A DNA stretch of 64,000 nt from DASXRC01 sp036506495 (GCA_036506495.1 DASXRQ010000232.1:62001-126000), one strand, 5' to 3'; shown: positions 49,906 through 58,595, numbered from the stretch's first letter. A program made the numbers and translations. The notes: generated by a model from the letters alone, not told the origin.

Positions 49906-51359
49906 ACCTCTTGGAACCCAAGACCTGGGAAGGCCAGGTCTACAGCGGCGGTTGGACGACGTCACAGGGCGGCGACATCGCCATCATCGAACCGGCGACC
50001 GGCGACGAGATCGGCCGCGCCGGGGTCGCCAACGCCGCGGACGTGGCGCGCGCGGCCGCCGCCGCCGCGGACGCCCAGCCCGAGTGGGCGCGGACGAACT
50101 TCGAGGAGCGCGCCGCGGTGCTGCGCCGCGCCGGAGACCTCATCCAACGCAACTCCGTCGAGATCCAGCAATGGATCGTCCGGGAGACCGGCGCCGTGCC
50201 GGGTCTGGCGGGGTTCGCCGTCGGCGTCGCCGCGCAGGAGTGCTTCGAGGCCGCTGCGCTCGCGTCGCGTCCGCTCGGCGAGATCCTGCCGTCCAACCAG
50301 CCGCGGCTGAGCCTGCTGCGCCGGGTGCCGGTGGGCGTGGTCGGGGTCATCTCGCCGTTCAATGTGCCGCTGATCCTGTCCGGCCGGTCCGTCGCCCCGG
50401 CGCTGGCGCTCGGCAACGCGGTCGTGCTGAAGCCGGACGTGCGCACGCCCGTGGTCGGCGGGTTCGTGTTCGCGCGCGTCTTCGAGGAGGCGGGTCTGCC
50501 CTCGGGCCTGCTGCACGTGCTCCCCGGCGGGCCGGAGGCGGGCTCCGCGCTCGTCACGGAGCCGCGGATCCGGTTGGTGTCGTTCACCGGCTCGACGGCG
50601 ACCGGCCGGCGCGTCGCCGCCCTCGCCGCCGAGCACCTCAAGCGCATCCACCTCGAACTCGGCGGCAACTCCGCGCTCGTCATCCTCGACGACGCCGACA
50701 TCGACGCTGCGGTCTCCGCCGGCGCGTGGGGCACGTTCCTGCACCAGGGGCAGATCTGCATGACGGCCGGCCGGCACCTCGTGCACTCCTCGGTCGCTGA
50801 CGCCTACGTCGAGGCGCTCGCCGCGCACGCCCAGGCGCTGCCGGTGGGCAACCCGGCCACCGAGCAGGTCGCGCTCGGGCCGTTGATCGACGAGGCACAG
50901 CGGGACAAGGTGCACGCACTCGTGACGTCCAGTGTGGACGCCGGGGCTCGGCTCGCGGCCGGAGGCTCGTACGACCGGCTGTACTACAAGCCGACCGTGC
51001 TCGACGACGTACGCACCGAGATGCCCGCGTACGCCCAGGAGGTCTTCGGCCCGGTCGCCCCGGTCGTCCGCTTCGGCACCGACGAGGACGCGGTGCGGCT
51101 CGCCGCGGACAGCGGGTACGGCCTGTCGCTGTCGATCCTCACCGGGGACGTGATGCGCGGGCTGGCGCTGGCCGAGCGGGTCCCGACGGGAATCGTGCAC
51201 ATCAACGACCAGACCGTCAACGACGAGGCGGTCGCGCCGTTCGGCGGCGTGCTCGACTCCGGCACGGGCGTGCGATTCGGCGGCGAGGCGAACCTCGACG
51301 CGTTCACCGATCAACGCTGGATCACGCTGCGCGGCGACATCCCGCCGTACCCCTTCTAG
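49902..51359 (+). CDS. Benzaldehyde-type aldehyde dehydrogenase
   Basis: A 485-residue aldehyde dehydrogenase of the benzaldehyde/vanillin branch. The segment VGVVGVISPFNVPLILSGRSVAPALALGN-like region near residue 140-165, catalytic Glu in HLELGGNSALVIL and Cys in HQGQICMTAGR are present, as is EVFGPVAPVV. It likely oxidises an aromatic aldehyde such as 4-hydroxybenzaldehyde to the acid on which the next enzyme, PobA, works. The exact aldehyde is inferred. Confidence 0.86.
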   Translation: MNLLEPKTWEGQVYSGGWTTSQGGDIAIIEPATGDEIGRAGVANAADVARAAAAAADAQPEWARTNFEERAAVLRRAGDLIQRNSVEIQQWIVRETGAVPGLAGFAVGVAAQECFEAAALASRPLGEILPSNQPRLSLLRRVPVGVVGVISPFNVPLILSGRSVAPALALGNAVVLKPDVRTPVVGGFVFARVFEEAGLPSGLLHVLPGGPEAGSALVTEPRIRLVSFTGSTATGRRVAALAAEHLKRIHLELGGNSALVILDDADIDAAVSAGAWGTFLHQGQICMTAGRHLVHSSVADAYVEALAAHAQALPVGNPATEQVALGPLIDEAQRDKVHALVTSSVDAGARLAAGGSYDRLYYKPTVLDDVRTEMPAYAQEVFGPVAPVVRFGTDEDAVRLAADSGYGLSLSILTGDVMRGLALAERVPTGIVHINDQTVNDEAVAPFGGVLDSGTGVRFGGEANLDAFTDQRWITLRGDIPPYPF

Positions 51360-51363
51360 GCGC

Positions 51364-52554
51364 ATGCGAACCCAGGTCGCGATCGTCGGCGCGGGCCCGG
51401 CCGGGCTCGTGCTCGCCCACCTGCTGCACCTGCGCGGCATCGACTCGGTCGTGCTGGAGCGGCACACCCGCGAGCACATCGAACGGCGGGTCCGCGCCGG
51501 AGTGCTCGAGCCGGGCACCGTCGACCTGCTGCGGGAGGTGGGCCTGGCCGACCGCCTGGACCGCGAACGGATGATCCACCACGGCCTGGAGCTGCTCTTC
51601 GACGGGATCGGGCACCGGATCCCGCTGTCCGAGCTGGCCGGCCAGGAGATCACGATCTACGGCCAGCACCAACTGGTCAAGGATCTGGTCGCCGCGCGGC
51701 TGGCCACCGACCGGCCGTTGCTGTTCGAGGCGCCCGCGGTCACGCTCGACGGGCTGGACACCGCCGCACCCGTCGTGCGGTTCGTGCAGGACGGGCGCGA
51801 GCGGGAGCTGCGCTGCGACATCGTCGCCGGCTGCGACGGGTTCCACGGCGTGTCCCGGCCGGCGATCCCGGCCGGCGCGGTGACCGCGTACGAGCGCGAG
51901 TACCCGTACGCCTGGCTCGGCATCCTCGCCGAGGCGCCACCCTCATCCGATGAGCTGATCTACGCGTACCACGACCGGGGGTTCGCGCTGCACAGCATGC
52001 GGACGCCCAAGATCACTCGGTTGTACCTACAGGTGGCGCCGGACGAGGACCTCGCGGCCTGGCCCGACGAGCGGATCTGGGCCGAGCTACGCACCCGGCT
52101 CGGCCGGCACGACCCAGCGTGGCAGCTGACCGACGGGCCCATCCTCGAGCGGACCGTGGCCGCGCTGCGCAGCGTCGTCACCGAGCCGATGCGGTTCGGT
52201 CGGCTGTTCCTGGCCGGCGACGCCGCGCACATCGTGCCGGCCACCGGCGCCAAGGGGCTCAACCTCGCGGTGACCGACGTCGCGGTGCTCGCGTCGGCCA
52301 TCGAGCGGTGGTACGCCGACGGCAGCACCGACGGGCTCGACGCGTACTCCGCCACCTGCCTCGCCCGGGTCTGGCGCGTGCAGCACTTCTCCTGGTGGAT
52401 GACCTCGACGCTGCACCGCGATCCGGGCCGCGATCCGTTCACCCAGCGGCTGCAGCTCTCACAGCTGCGCTATCTGACCAGGTCAACCGCGGCCGCCACG
52501 TCGTTCGCCGAGAACTACGTTGGCCTGCCGCTGACGTTCGGGAGTCAGCCATGA
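51364..52554 (+). CDS. pobA: 4-Hydroxybenzoate 3-monooxygenase
   Basis: A 396-residue flavoprotein hydroxylase closely following Pseudomonas PobA along its whole length. FAD motifs VGAGPAGL and LFLAGDAAHIVPATGAKGLNLA, the DG segment CDGFHGVSRPAIPA and the C-terminal AENYVGLP (active-site Tyr) are all there. It converts 4-hydroxybenzoate, O2 and NAD(P)H to protocatechuate, the substrate of PcaGH across the intergenic region. It lies four bases after the dehydrogenase and overlaps the next gene by four bases. Confidence 0.94.
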   Translation: MRTQVAIVGAGPAGLVLAHLLHLRGIDSVVLERHTREHIERRVRAGVLEPGTVDLLREVGLADRLDRERMIHHGLELLFDGIGHRIPLSELAGQEITIYGQHQLVKDLVAARLATDRPLLFEAPAVTLDGLDTAAPVVRFVQDGRERELRCDIVAGCDGFHGVSRPAIPAGAVTAYEREYPYAWLGILAEAPPSSDELIYAYHDRGFALHSMRTPKITRLYLQVAPDEDLAAWPDERIWAELRTRLGRHDPAWQLTDGPILERTVAALRSVVTEPMRFGRLFLAGDAAHIVPATGAKGLNLAVTDVAVLASAIERWYADGSTDGLDAYSATCLARVWRVQHFSWWMTSTLHRDPGRDPFTQRLQLSQLRYLTRSTAAATSFAENYVGLPLTFGSQP

Positions 52555-53672
52555 CCCTGCGAGACACCCCTCCGTTCCGTGCCGACCACGTCGGCAGCCT
52601 GCTGCGCCCGGCTGCGCTGCTGACCGCCCGGGCCGACCGCGCCGCGGGCCGTATCTCCGCCGAGGACCTGCGCGCGGTCGAGGACGACGCGATCCGCGAC
52701 GTGGTCCGCATGCAGCGTGACGTCGGGCTGCGCACCGCCACCGACGGCGAGTTCCGCCGGACCTCGTGGCACATGGACTTCATCTACCGGCTCGGCGGCA
52801 TCACCCAGTCCGACGACCGGATCACCGTGCAGTTCCGCAACGCGGACGGCACGATCGAGTTCGACACGCCGGCTCTGCACGTGTCCGGCCCGGTGCGGCT
52901 GCAGGAAACGATCTTCGGTCCGGACTTCGCGTTCCTTCGTTCCATTGTGGAGCAGGGGCAGACGCCGAAGCTGACGATTCCGTCGCCGAGCATGGTCCAC
53001 TACCGCGGTGGCCGGGCAGCCATCGACCCGGCCGTGTACCCGGACGAGGAGCAGTTCTGGGCCGATCTGTCCGCGGCGTACGCCTCGCAGGTGCGGCGGG
53101 TCGCGGAGCTGGGCTGCACGTACCTGCAGCTGGACGACACGTCGCTGGCGTACCTGAACGACCCGGCCCAGCGCGCCATGCTAGCGGAACGCGGGGACGA
53201 TGCGGAGCACCAGCACTTGCGCTACATCCGGCAGATCAACGCGGCGCTGGCCGACCGGCCGGAGGGACTGCGCGTGACCACGCACATGTGCCGCGGCAAC
53301 TTCCGCTCGTCGTGGGCGGCCGAGGGCGGGTACGACTTCGTCGCCGAGGTCCTGTTCTCGGAGCTGGCCGTGGACGGGTTCTTCCTGGAGTTCGACGACG
53401 AGCGGGCAGGCGGGTTCGGGCCGCTCCGCTTCGTACCGGCCGGCAAGCTCGTGGTGCTGGGCCTCGTCACGACGAAGCGCGGGACGTTGGAGTCCAGGGA
53501 CGAGCTCAAGCGACGGATCGACGAGGCGGCCAAGTACGTGCCGCTGGAGCAGCTCTGTCTGTCCCCTCAGTGTGGGTTTTCGTCCACTGTGGAGGGCAAT
53601 GTGCTCAGCTACGACGAGCAGGTCGCGAAGCTGGCCTTGATCGTGGAGACCGCCGCCGAGGTGTGGGGCTAG
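52551..53672 (+). CDS. MetE C-terminal-like methyltransferase (YxjG/H type)
   Basis: A 373-residue protein of the cobalamin-independent methionine synthase C-terminal domain family. RADHVGSLLRP at the start, ATDGEFRRTSWHMDF, and GLVTTKRGTLESRDELKRRI are family hallmarks. Probable zinc ligands are visible as HMC (near 243), EFDDE and CGFSSTVEG. Members transfer methyl groups to thiols; many have unknown substrates. Being the last gene of the pobA operon, with a four-base overlap, hints at a link with methylated aromatics, but a generic methyl-transfer or thiol role is equally possible. Confidence 0.82.
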   Translation: MTLRDTPPFRADHVGSLLRPAALLTARADRAAGRISAEDLRAVEDDAIRDVVRMQRDVGLRTATDGEFRRTSWHMDFIYRLGGITQSDDRITVQFRNADGTIEFDTPALHVSGPVRLQETIFGPDFAFLRSIVEQGQTPKLTIPSPSMVHYRGGRAAIDPAVYPDEEQFWADLSAAYASQVRRVAELGCTYLQLDDTSLAYLNDPAQRAMLAERGDDAEHQHLRYIRQINAALADRPEGLRVTTHMCRGNFRSSWAAEGGYDFVAEVLFSELAVDGFFLEFDDERAGGFGPLRFVPAGKLVVLGLVTTKRGTLESRDELKRRIDEAAKYVPLEQLCLSPQCGFSSTVEGNVLSYDEQVAKLALIVETAAEVWG

Positions 53673-53675
53673 CCG

Positions 53676-53681
53676 TAGGGT
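53676..53681 (+). promoter_or_regulatory. -10 element TAGGGT of the leaderless DUF456 gene
   Basis: TAGGGT is followed by six bases and then the GTG at 53688. It starts four bases after the stop of the MetE-like gene, so this marks a new transcription unit. Confidence 0.5.
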
Positions 53682-53687
53682 GTACCC

Positions 53688-54188
53688 GTGGACCTGACGG
53701 ACACCGACGCGGCGATCACATTCCTGAGCGCGCTGGCCGTCGTGGTGGGCATCGTCGGCGTGATCGTTCCGGTCCTTCCCGGACTCGTGCTGTGCTGGCT
53801 CGGGGTGCTGGTGTGGGCGGTGTTCACCGAGCACCACGCCGGCAAGTGGGCCGTGCTCGCGGTCGCGACGGCGATCGCGGCCGGGGGCACCGTCGTCAAG
53901 TACGCCTGGCCCGGTCGCAACCTCAAGCGCAGCGGTGTACCGAATCGGACGCTGTTCGTCGGCGGCGTGCTCGGCCTCGTGGGGTTCTTCGTGATCCCGG
54001 TCGTGGGCCTGGTCATCGGCTTCGTGCTGGGCGTTTGGCTCGCCGAACGGGTGCGCCTGGGTGACAACGGGCAGGCGTGGCGGTCGACAAGGCACGCGCT
54101 GAAGGCGGCTGGTCTCTCGATGCTGATCGAACTCGCCGCCGGGCTGGCGATCGGCGTGATCTTCGCGACCGGTGTGGCGTTCTTCTGA
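53688..54188 (+). CDS. DUF456 membrane protein
   Basis: A 166-residue membrane protein of the DUF456 family, with about four hydrophobic stretches (residues 9-45, 52-70, 85-115, 140-165). GIVGVIVPVLPGLVLCWLGVLVW is the typical opening. Function is unknown. It starts with GTG with no ribosome site and a -10 six bases upstream, so it is probably translated from a leaderless mRNA. A 236-base gap (54189-54424) follows, in which no gene was recognised; GGGTAC at 54362-54367 may be a SigF-like -10 but no matching GTTT was seen. Confidence 0.8.
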   Translation: MDLTDTDAAITFLSALAVVVGIVGVIVPVLPGLVLCWLGVLVWAVFTEHHAGKWAVLAVATAIAAGGTVVKYAWPGRNLKRSGVPNRTLFVGGVLGLVGFFVIPVVGLVIGFVLGVWLAERVRLGDNGQAWRSTRHALKAAGLSMLIELAAGLAIGVIFATGVAFF

Positions 54189-54424
54189 CGCTCAGTAACC
54201 TCCGCGCGGGCATGTATGCGTCGTCTTTCCACGCCTACACGGACGTGCGGACGCCCATGCGGATGTGGAAAACAAGCGCATTGCATCCCGAGGACGCGAC
54301 GTCCGCGGTCGACGGGCCAACTTGGCATGCCGGGTCGCGGCATGAATAGCGGCTCACGCGGCGGGTACGCAACGCGTCACCCCGGTCGCATGAGCGCGGC
54401 CGGTAAGCGAGCAGGAGGAGCAAC

Positions 54425-54835
54425 ATGGACGAGCGGCGTGCGCCTTCGCGCGCGGTGGCCGGGGAGGTCTCCACCCAGGCGAGCCGGGTGGTCTCCGACG
54501 CCCGCCGGCACCTGCGTGGAGTCGCCGGTGAACAACAGACGGCCGCGGTGAAGCGGCTTCGCCAGGCCGCCGACGAGCTGCGGGAAATGACCCAGGGTCG
54601 GTCGGACTCGCCGGCCCGCACGATGGTCGCCGGGCTGGCCGAGCGCGGCCGGCGCATCGCGGATCACATGGAGAGCCGCGGGCCCGATGGCCTGGTCGAC
54701 GACGTCCAGGCCTTCGCGCGGCGGCGGCCCGGCACGTTCCTGCTCGCCGCGCTGGGCGCGGGGATTGTCGTCGGCCGGCTCGGGCGGAGCGTGCTGACCG
54801 CCCCGAACGGTCCTGGGTCGGGCGGCGCGCCGTGA
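54425..54835 (+). CDS. Small membrane protein of the stress operon
   Basis: A 136-residue protein. The N-terminal 95 residues are charged and helical, with SRVVSDARRHLRGVAGEQQ, and a hydrophobic helix lies near 102-120 (RPGTFLLAALGAGIVVGRL), a layout seen beside phage_holin_3_6 and DUF3618 proteins in actinobacteria. I cannot name a family with confidence. AGGAGGAGC precedes the ATG. The stop overlaps the next start by four bases. Confidence 0.7.
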   Translation: MDERRAPSRAVAGEVSTQASRVVSDARRHLRGVAGEQQTAAVKRLRQAADELREMTQGRSDSPARTMVAGLAERGRRIADHMESRGPDGLVDDVQAFARRRPGTFLLAALGAGIVVGRLGRSVLTAPNGPGSGGAP

Positions 54836-55263
54836 CGGCCGTGCCGGCGCCGCAGGCGCACCAGCCTCCCGCGGTGTCCGACCCCGGGTCAGAGTCGGTC
54901 GGCGAGCTCCTCGCCGAGGTCGCCGGCGACCTCTCCCGGCTCTTCCGCCAGGAGATCGAGCTGGCCAAGGCGGAGCTGAAGGCCGAGGCGGTCAAGGCCG
55001 GCAAGGCCGGCGGCCTGCTGGCCGCGGCCGGGTTCGCCGGCTACCTGGTCACGGTGCTGCTCAGCCTTGCCCTGGTCGCCGCCCTCTCCGAGGTGATGCC
55101 GCCCGGCTGGGCCGCCGTCAGCGTGGCCGTGCTCTGGGCCGTCGCCGGAGCCGTGCTGTACGCCGCGGGGCGCCGCCGGATGGTCACGGTGTCGCCCGTC
55201 CCGCAACAGACCGTCGAAACGATCAAGGAGGACGCCCAATGGCTACGCAACCAGACCAGATAA
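54832..55263 (+). CDS. Phage_holin_3_6-type (Actinobacterial putative holin X) membrane protein
   Basis: A 143-residue protein with SVGELLAEVAGDLSRLFRQEIELAKAEL near the N-terminus and two membrane helices (about 60-83 and 90-111). This matches the PF07332-type family, often called putative phage holin but common in chromosomal stress operons. No other phage gene is nearby, so a lysis role is not supported. The start GTG overlaps the previous stop; its 3' end overlaps the next gene by 25 bases. Confidence 0.8.
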   Translation: MTAVPAPQAHQPPAVSDPGSESVGELLAEVAGDLSRLFRQEIELAKAELKAEAVKAGKAGGLLAAAGFAGYLVTVLLSLALVAALSEVMPPGWAAVSVAVLWAVAGAVLYAAGRRRMVTVSPVPQQTVETIKEDAQWLRNQTR

Positions 55264-55712
55264 GGGAAGAGATCGAGGCGACCCGCGGCGAGCTGGCCGG
55301 GGACGTGGACCGACTCGCCAACCGGACAAGCCCGAAGCGGATCGCGCGACGCCGATGGAACGGCCTCAAGGAGCGGGTACGCGGCGCGAGTGACCGGGTC
55401 ATGGGCCCCTCGGCGCAGGACGTGACACAGGCGGCCCGGGAGGCGCCCGCCGCCCTGGCCCGCCAGGCGCAGGGCAACCCGGTCGCCGCCGGCATGATCG
55501 CGTTCGGCGCCGGGCTGCTCGCGGCCACGTTGATCCCGCAGACCGGGGTCGAACGCCGCGCGGGCGAACGCATCGCGGAGCAGGCCGACACCATCGTCGA
55601 GCCCCTGAAGGACTCCGGTCGGGAGCTGGGCGAGAACGTGCGCGGGTCGCTGAGGCAGGCCACGGAGCAGGTGAAGCAGACGGCGAGCGAGGCGGCCAGC
55701 CGCACCGGGTAA
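55239..55712 (+). CDS. DUF3618 protein
   Basis: A 157-residue DUF3618 protein. The hallmark is the N-terminal IREEIEATRGELAGDVDRLANRTSPKR. One membrane helix lies near residues 82-98 (AAGMIAFGAGLLAATLI) and an amphipathic tail of about 55 residues follows. AAGGAGG lies upstream of the ATG. It is the third gene of the coupled small membrane protein run, 11 bases before the sigma factor gene. Function unknown; envelope stress is suggested by context. Confidence 0.82.
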   Translation: MATQPDQIREEIEATRGELAGDVDRLANRTSPKRIARRRWNGLKERVRGASDRVMGPSAQDVTQAAREAPAALARQAQGNPVAAGMIAFGAGLLAATLIPQTGVERRAGERIAEQADTIVEPLKDSGRELGENVRGSLRQATEQVKQTASEAASRTG

Positions 55713-55723
55713 GGAGGTTTGCC

Positions 55724-56854
55724 GTGGCGACCCGGCGCATCGATCCACCGCTCGACGAGGTGACCGTGGTCGACCTCGACTCCGCCGCCGAGTGGTACGC
55801 GCGGGAGCGCGCGGCCACCGGCGATGCGGCGGTCCGCGTGGCCCGTCGTAACGAGCTGATCCACCTCGCCCTGCCGATGGCCACCCGGCTCGCTCGGCGC
55901 TACCGCGGGCGCGGAGAGCCGCTCGACGACCTCGAACAGGTCGCGCGGCTCGCGCTCGTGCGGGTCGTCGACCGATACGACCCCCGCCGCGGTTCGTTCA
56001 CCGCGTACGCCATCCATACCATCACCGGCGAGCTCAAGCGCCACTTTCGCGACCGGACATGGGGCGTGCGCGTGCCACGCGCGCTGCAGGAGCTAGGCCA
56101 CGAGGTCCGCCGGTCGAGCACGGAGCTGACGACCCGGCTTGCCCGCACCCCGACCGTGACCGAGCTGGCCGACGAACTCGGCGTCAGCCGGGCGCAGGTC
56201 GACGCGGCGGTCGAAGGCGCCACCGGCTACGCGCCGACGTCGCTCAACGCGGCCATCCGTGACGACGGTTGCGCGGAGCTGGGAGACCGAGTCGGTTCGC
56301 TCGACCCCGGCTTGGACGCGGTTGACGACCGCGAAACCCTTGGGGCCCTGCTGGGCCGGCTGCCGACTCGGGAGCGGCAGATCATCGCGCTGCGGTTCTA
56401 CGGCAACCAGACGCAGGCCGAGATCGGCGAGCGGTACGGCATCTCTCAGGTGCACGTCTCCCGGGTGCTGTCCCGCGCGCTGACGTGGCTGCGGACCGCG
56501 ATGCTGAGCGAGACGGCGCCGCCCTGGCCGGGTGGGGACGACGACGCCGCCGGATCCAACCTGACCATCGCGACGGCGTGCGTCGACGGCGCGCAGGTGG
56601 TCACCGTGTCCGGCGAAGTCGACTACGACAACGCCGGGTCGGTGTGCGATGCGCTGCTGCGGGCGGTCCGGTCGGGCGCCCGGCGGGTCAGGGTGGACCT
56701 CGACGGTGTACCGCTGATCGACGGCGCCGGCGTCGCCGCGGTACTGGCGGCGCGGGAGGCGGCCGGCTGCCAGGTCGCGGTGGTCATCGATCCGGTGCGG
56801 CCGCACGTCCGCCGAACGCTGGTCCTGGCCGGGCTCACCGACCTCGCCGGGTGA
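55724..56854 (+). CDS. SigF/SigB-type sigma factor fused to a C-terminal STAS domain
   Basis: A 376-residue protein. Residues about 40-265 are a group 3 sigma factor: region 2 (LIHLALPMATRLARRYRGRGEPLDDLEQ), region 3 (RTPTVTELADELGVSRAQVDAA) and region 4 (LPTRERQIIALRFYGNQTQAEIGERYGISQVHVSRVL). Residues about 278-376 are a STAS anti-sigma-antagonist domain (VSGEVDYDNAGSVCDALL, VRVDLDGVPLIDGAGVAAVLAA). The usual FIDSSG phosphorylation site reads LIDGAG, so no Ser is available for an RsbW-type kinase. GGAGG precedes the GTG. The last 20 bases overlap the convergent kinase gene tail to tail. The fusion is well supported because both domains share one uninterrupted frame. Confidence 0.88.
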   Translation: MATRRIDPPLDEVTVVDLDSAAEWYARERAATGDAAVRVARRNELIHLALPMATRLARRYRGRGEPLDDLEQVARLALVRVVDRYDPRRGSFTAYAIHTITGELKRHFRDRTWGVRVPRALQELGHEVRRSSTELTTRLARTPTVTELADELGVSRAQVDAAVEGATGYAPTSLNAAIRDDGCAELGDRVGSLDPGLDAVDDRETLGALLGRLPTRERQIIALRFYGNQTQAEIGERYGISQVHVSRVLSRALTWLRTAMLSETAPPWPGGDDDAAGSNLTIATACVDGAQVVTVSGEVDYDNAGSVCDALLRAVRSGARRVRVDLDGVPLIDGAGVAAVLAAREAAGCQVAVVIDPVRPHVRRTLVLAGLTDLAG

Positions 56855-57311
56855 CCGGCCGGCCCGCGACCCGCGGCAGCCGGAGCATCGCCCACACCAC
56901 CTTGCCCCCCGCCCCGTCGGGCCGCCAGCCCCAGCGGTCGCTCACCGCCGCGACGAGGAGCAGCCCGCGCGGGCTGTCAGGGGCGAGGGACATGGCCGTG
57001 GCGGGCACGGGCATGCGGGCGGAGGCGTCCCGAACACAGAAGTGCAGGTACCGACGGCCACGGTGCAGCCGCACCGAAATGGACGTCCCGGCATGTCGCA
57101 CCGCGTTGCCGACCAGCTCGGTCACGACCAGGCACCCGGACCCCACCAGGTCCGGCAGGCCCCACCGGGCGCACGCCTCGGTCACCAGCTCGCGGGCCCG
57201 CCGCCCCGCGCCAGGCCGCGGCGTCAGCACCACCTCAATCGCGATCACGCCCGCCGTTCCGGTCGTCGACCTGGCCGTGCGCGCCCGGGTATCCACACGA
57301 TGCCCAGTCAC
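56835..57311 (-). CDS. RsbW-like anti-sigma ATPase (HATPase domain)
   Basis: A protein of up to 158 residues with a GHKL ATPase fold. The N box is VTELVGNAVRHAG, the G1 region CVRDASARMPVP and the G2 region SPRGLLLVAAVSDRWGW. It resembles the small actinobacterial anti-sigma kinases that bind sigma factors or phosphorylate STAS proteins. GTG 57311 gives the longest form; GTG 57248 would begin closer to the domain. It is the last gene of the rsbV-rsbU-rsbW-like run and converges on the sigma gene, overlapping it by 20 bases. Confidence 0.83.
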   Translation of the reverse strand: MTGHRVDTRARTARSTTGTAGVIAIEVVLTPRPGAGRRARELVTEACARWGLPDLVGSGCLVVTELVGNAVRHAGTSISVRLHRGRRYLHFCVRDASARMPVPATAMSLAPDSPRGLLLVAAVSDRWGWRPDGAGGKVVWAMLRLPRVAGRPVTRRGR

Positions 57312-57353
57312 GCAACTCGCGTACCCCGGGCATCCTGCCGTATACCCACATGG

Positions 57354-58583
57354 CTACGGGATCGCGCGCGTCGGTGCCGTCCCGGACCACTCGGTGAGCA
57401 TCATCGTTGCGTCGTCGCGGGGTGGGCCCTGTTGGTGGTCCTGGATGCTGTGCGACAGCCGCCGCAGCGTCTCGGGCGTGGGCAGCTCGTCGTTCGCGCC
57501 GCGCTCGGCGAGGTCGACCAGGCGCTGCTCCCCGAACGGTTCGCCGTCGGGCCCGCGCGCCTCGACGACGCCGTCCGTGTAGAGCAGCAGGCGATCGCCG
57601 CGCTCCAGGGCCTCCGAGCCGACGTCCGTCCGGTCGTCTCGAATGCCCATCGGCAGACGCCGCCCACCGGTCAGCGCTCGGACCGCCCGGCCGCGGCGCA
57701 TCAGCAACGGCTGCGGGTGGCCCGCGTTGACGTACCGCAGGATCCCGGTCTCGAGGTCGAGCTCCGCCACCACGCCGGTGACGTAGCGGAAGTCGGAGAA
57801 CAGATCGGTGATCGCCGCGTCCGCCGCGCGGGTCATCGCGACCAGGTCACGCCCGTCACGTCGGGCCGCCCGGATCGCCGCCATCGCGACCGCGCACGTC
57901 AGGCCGGCACGCAGCCCGCGACCCATGGCGTCGAACACCGCCAGCCGGGCGACGAGGCCGTCGACGGCGTAGTCGAACGCGTCCCCGCCGACGTCGTACG
58001 ACGGCTCGAGTATCGAGCTGACCACCATGTCGCGGCAGGTGAACGTCAGGGGCGGGAGCATCGAGAGCAGCAGCTCCCCGGCGGGCGACATCGAGCGGGT
58101 GCGGCGCAGCCTGCGCAGGGTGTCGCCGTACGGCATCTTCGCGGCGATCAGGTGCCCGATGAGGCCGACGAGCGCGAGGCACCGTTCGAGCAGCAGGTCG
58201 GGCTCGGCCGGCGGCCGCTCCGTGACGATCTCGGCGACGCCCAGGCGTTCCGATCCGTCGACGAGCGGAAGCCAGAGGCGGTACGGTCCGGCCGGCTCGC
58301 CGGTCGCCACCGCCGTGACCGTGGAGAACACCCGGCCGGGCAGGGTTCCGTCCACGGGTAACACCTGTGCGCCGGGCCGGCCCGACTCGGCAATCGGCCG
58401 CATCGCGCGCTGTTCGAGATCAACCAGGTAGATCGTGATCTTGAGACCCACTGGCCGGAGGGCCGCGTTCACCTCGGCGGGAAGCTGATCGGGCAGCATC
58501 AGGTGACCACGCCGGACCACGTCGCATAGGGCGGCGTACCAGGCCGCTAGTGCGGGATCGTCCATCGGCGGTACCGGTGCCAT
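57354..58583 (-). CDS. PP2C-type SpoIIE/RsbU phosphatase
   Basis: A 409-residue phosphatase. Residues about 25-160 look like a GAF-type sensor domain; residues 170-400 form the SpoIIE/PP2C domain. Metal-binding acidic motifs are visible: DVGGDAFDYAVDG, VFDAMGRGLRAG, LLLYTDGVVEAR and DDATMML. It dephosphorylates the STAS antagonist encoded upstream so that this can bind the anti-sigma factor. The gap to the STAS gene is 12 bases and to the kinase gene 42 bases, consistent with one operon. The input signal to the sensor domain is unknown. Confidence 0.87.
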   Translation of the reverse strand: MAPVPPMDDPALAAWYAALCDVVRRGHLMLPDQLPAEVNAALRPVGLKITIYLVDLEQRAMRPIAESGRPGAQVLPVDGTLPGRVFSTVTAVATGEPAGPYRLWLPLVDGSERLGVAEIVTERPPAEPDLLLERCLALVGLIGHLIAAKMPYGDTLRRLRRTRSMSPAGELLLSMLPPLTFTCRDMVVSSILEPSYDVGGDAFDYAVDGLVARLAVFDAMGRGLRAGLTCAVAMAAIRAARRDGRDLVAMTRAADAAITDLFSDFRYVTGVVAELDLETGILRYVNAGHPQPLLMRRGRAVRALTGGRRLPMGIRDDRTDVGSEALERGDRLLLYTDGVVEARGPDGEPFGEQRLVDLAERGANDELPTPETLRRLSHSIQDHQQGPPRDDATMMLTEWSGTAPTRAIP

Positions 58584-58595
58584 CGAAGGTCAGCC

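Noticed and set aside
49962..51653. A 563-residue minus-strand frame opposite the benzaldehyde dehydrogenase gene
   Set aside because: It is the mirror of a high-GC gene and has no domain, start site or operon support. The plus-strand frame has complete ALDH motifs.
54361..54370. A SigF-type promoter (GGGTAC) before the small-membrane operon
   Set aside because: The -10-like sequence is present, but no GTTT-type -35 lies at the right distance, so it is only mentioned in passing.
54832..55263. A prophage remnant, because of the holin-like protein
   Set aside because: No integrase, capsid, tail or lysin gene is nearby. This protein family is common in chromosomal stress operons of actinobacteria.
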